The notes under the pieces: model-generated
What the model was told of the DNA's origin: nothing
Database searches by the model: none
Seen by the model: only the letters and a program-made list of their open reading frames with translations
Assembly (NCBI GenBank): GCA_937858455.1
Contig: CALLYN010000949.1
Coordinates: 1 to 6,202, forward strand
Direction: 5' to 3'
From: an uncultured Kouleothrix sp.
GTDB lineage: Bacteria; Chloroflexota; Chloroflexia; Chloroflexales; Roseiflexaceae
DNA: 6,202 nt
Shown: piece after piece, positions 5,421 through 6,202 of the stretch
Layout: every line of letters starts with the position of its first letter
How positions within the stretch are numbered: position 1 is the stretch's first letter
Program-made: the position numbers and the translations under genes

Positions 5421-6202
5421 CAGCGGACCCGTCTCGTCCGTGACCCGCCCGGAGAGCACCAGCTTTTCACCCTGCGGGATCTCGAGGACTTCCCCGGCCT
5501 GACGTTCGGGAACTGCCTCGACGGACTTTAGCTCGAGCGAGATCTGCGCGTGGCTCTTGAGCAGGACTTCGGTGCGGGCGAGCGCTGGCGCGAAGATCTC
5601 GTTGCCGTCGAAGCTGGCTTGCAGGTGGATGACATCGCCGGGTGTCGGCGGGCGGGCGAGCGCGTCTTTGGGGGCGAGCTCGAGCTCGGCGCCGCCGGTG
5701 CGCAGCGATACTTCGCGCTTCCAGCGCTGCGTAGTGACGGTGAGCGGGCCGGGCGGAATCTCGCTCGGGCTGCGCAGCCGGAGACGGATGTGGAGGCTGT
5801 CGTTGATGCCGATCTCGCTCTGTGCGAGCAGCTCGAGCGTGGTTGGCTCGCGGCCGAGATCGACCTCGATGACTTCCTTGGCTCCGTCGCGGAGCGCGTC
5901 ACCGGCATAGCGCACAAGGACGCGATAGCGGCCTTCTTTGAGACCGCCGCGCTGAAACACCGCGAGCCCCTCGCGATCGGTGCGCACGTTCTGTTCGAGC
6001 ATCTCGATCGGCGTGCCGCGACGGAGATCGAGGAGCGTGAACTCGACTTCCTGACCGTCGAAGGAGCGCGGCGTTTCGCCCGGCTCTTCCGGTACCGACG
6101 TCGTGGCTCCCGGCTTCTGACCATCGCCGAGTCGGGCCTGGACGGTGAGCAGGTAGCCGCCCGCTCGGGGGCCGCGCTCGCCCTCGCGCAGGCGGAGCAC
6201 CG
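5328..6202 (-). CDS. 3' part of an Ig-like repeat protein frame ending in a ManA-like tail (probable chimera)
   Basis: The frame is open from the right window edge to TAG at 5330-5328, about 290 residues; its true start is outside, and the GTG at 6200 is just an internal codon. Residues 1-260 look like tandem beta-sandwich, Ig-like modules. One module has a TDREG turn and ends in Y-R-V-L-V-R-Y-A-G-D. A second runs from about REPTTLELL to LLKSHAQ. A third begins at ISLELK and is cut after its first strands, at GRVTDETGPL. Such modules are typical of extracellular or surface proteins; I do not recognise the protein. From residue 261 the sequence RGESVVLPAALGEYQL and the end LLRCYVP match instead the C-terminus of type I mannose-6-phosphate isomerases. 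Codon use also changes: before the switch leucine is 24 CTC to 9 CTG, after it 5 of 5 are CTG. I regard the frame as a fusion of two unrelated genes, by assembly error or recombination. Confidence 0.6.
   Translation of the reverse strand, partial: VLRLREGERGPRAGGYLLTVQARLGDGQKPGATTSVPEEPGETPRSFDGQEVEFTLLDLRRGTPIEMLEQNVRTDREGLAVFQRGGLKEGRYRVLVRYAGDALRDGAKEVIEVDLGREPTTLELLAQSEIGINDSLHIRLRLRSPSEIPPGPLTVTTQRWKREVSLRTGGAELELAPKDALARPPTPGDVIHLQASFDGNEIFAPALARTEVLLKSHAQISLELKSVEAVPERQAGEVLEIPQGEKLVLSGRVTDETGPLRGESVVLPAALGEYQLRPAGAAALLRCYVP

Noticed and set aside
1..6202. tRNA, rRNA, CRISPR, insertion sequence or defence system
   Set aside because: No cloverleaf, no direct-repeat/spacer array, no terminal inverted repeats with a transposase, and no recognisable nuclease, toxin or methylase gene was seen.

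Overview
This GC-rich window (about two thirds G+C by eye) carries one block of co-oriented genes, all on the minus strand. The genes suggest a member of the Chloroflexota, probably close to Roseiflexus-type Chloroflexia. The reasons are a YvcK/CofD-like protein with an N-terminal two-helix membrane domain, a non-classical sugar nucleotidyltransferase fused to left-handed beta-helix repeats, and an AlgC/ManB-type mutase, all in one operon. The taxonomic call is inference from family resemblance, not from a search.

In transcription order (right to left): (1) 6202-5328 is the 3' part of an open reading frame. Most of it is an Ig-like repeat protein, but its last 30 residues look like the C-terminus of a type I mannose-6-phosphate isomerase. 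Codon preference changes at about 5420, so this looks like a junction between two unrelated sequences. (2) 5327-5130 is a spacer with a strong GC hairpin, a good sigma-70-type promoter (TTGACG, 17 nt, TACCAT) and an AAGGAT ribosome binding site. (3) 5129-3753 encodes a complete phosphomannomutase/phosphoglucomutase with all catalytic motifs intact. (4) A 70-nt spacer with degenerate 7-nt periodicity follows. (5) 3682-2549 encodes a second protein of the same mutase superfamily whose catalytic serine loop, metal-binding loop and sugar-binding loop are all altered, so it is probably a pseudoenzyme. (6) 2549-1347 encodes a membrane-anchored YvcK/CofD-like protein that starts inside the stop codon of the previous gene and lacks much of the usual ligand-binding region. 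(7) 1299 to beyond position 1 encodes a GlmU-like sugar nucleotidyltransferase/acyltransferase that runs off the left edge.

Together genes 3-7 look like one transcript for making and controlling activated sugars. The active mutase makes hexose-1-phosphates, the GlmU-like protein would turn a sugar phosphate into a nucleotide sugar, and the dead mutase and the trimmed YvcK-like protein are candidates for regulatory or scaffolding roles. The ManA-like tail just upstream fits the same theme and was probably the natural neighbour of the mutase. The most notable points are the likely chimeric junction near 5420 and the pairing of an active mutase with a degenerate copy and a reduced YvcK-like protein. 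I see no RNA genes, CRISPR arrays, insertion sequences or defence genes.
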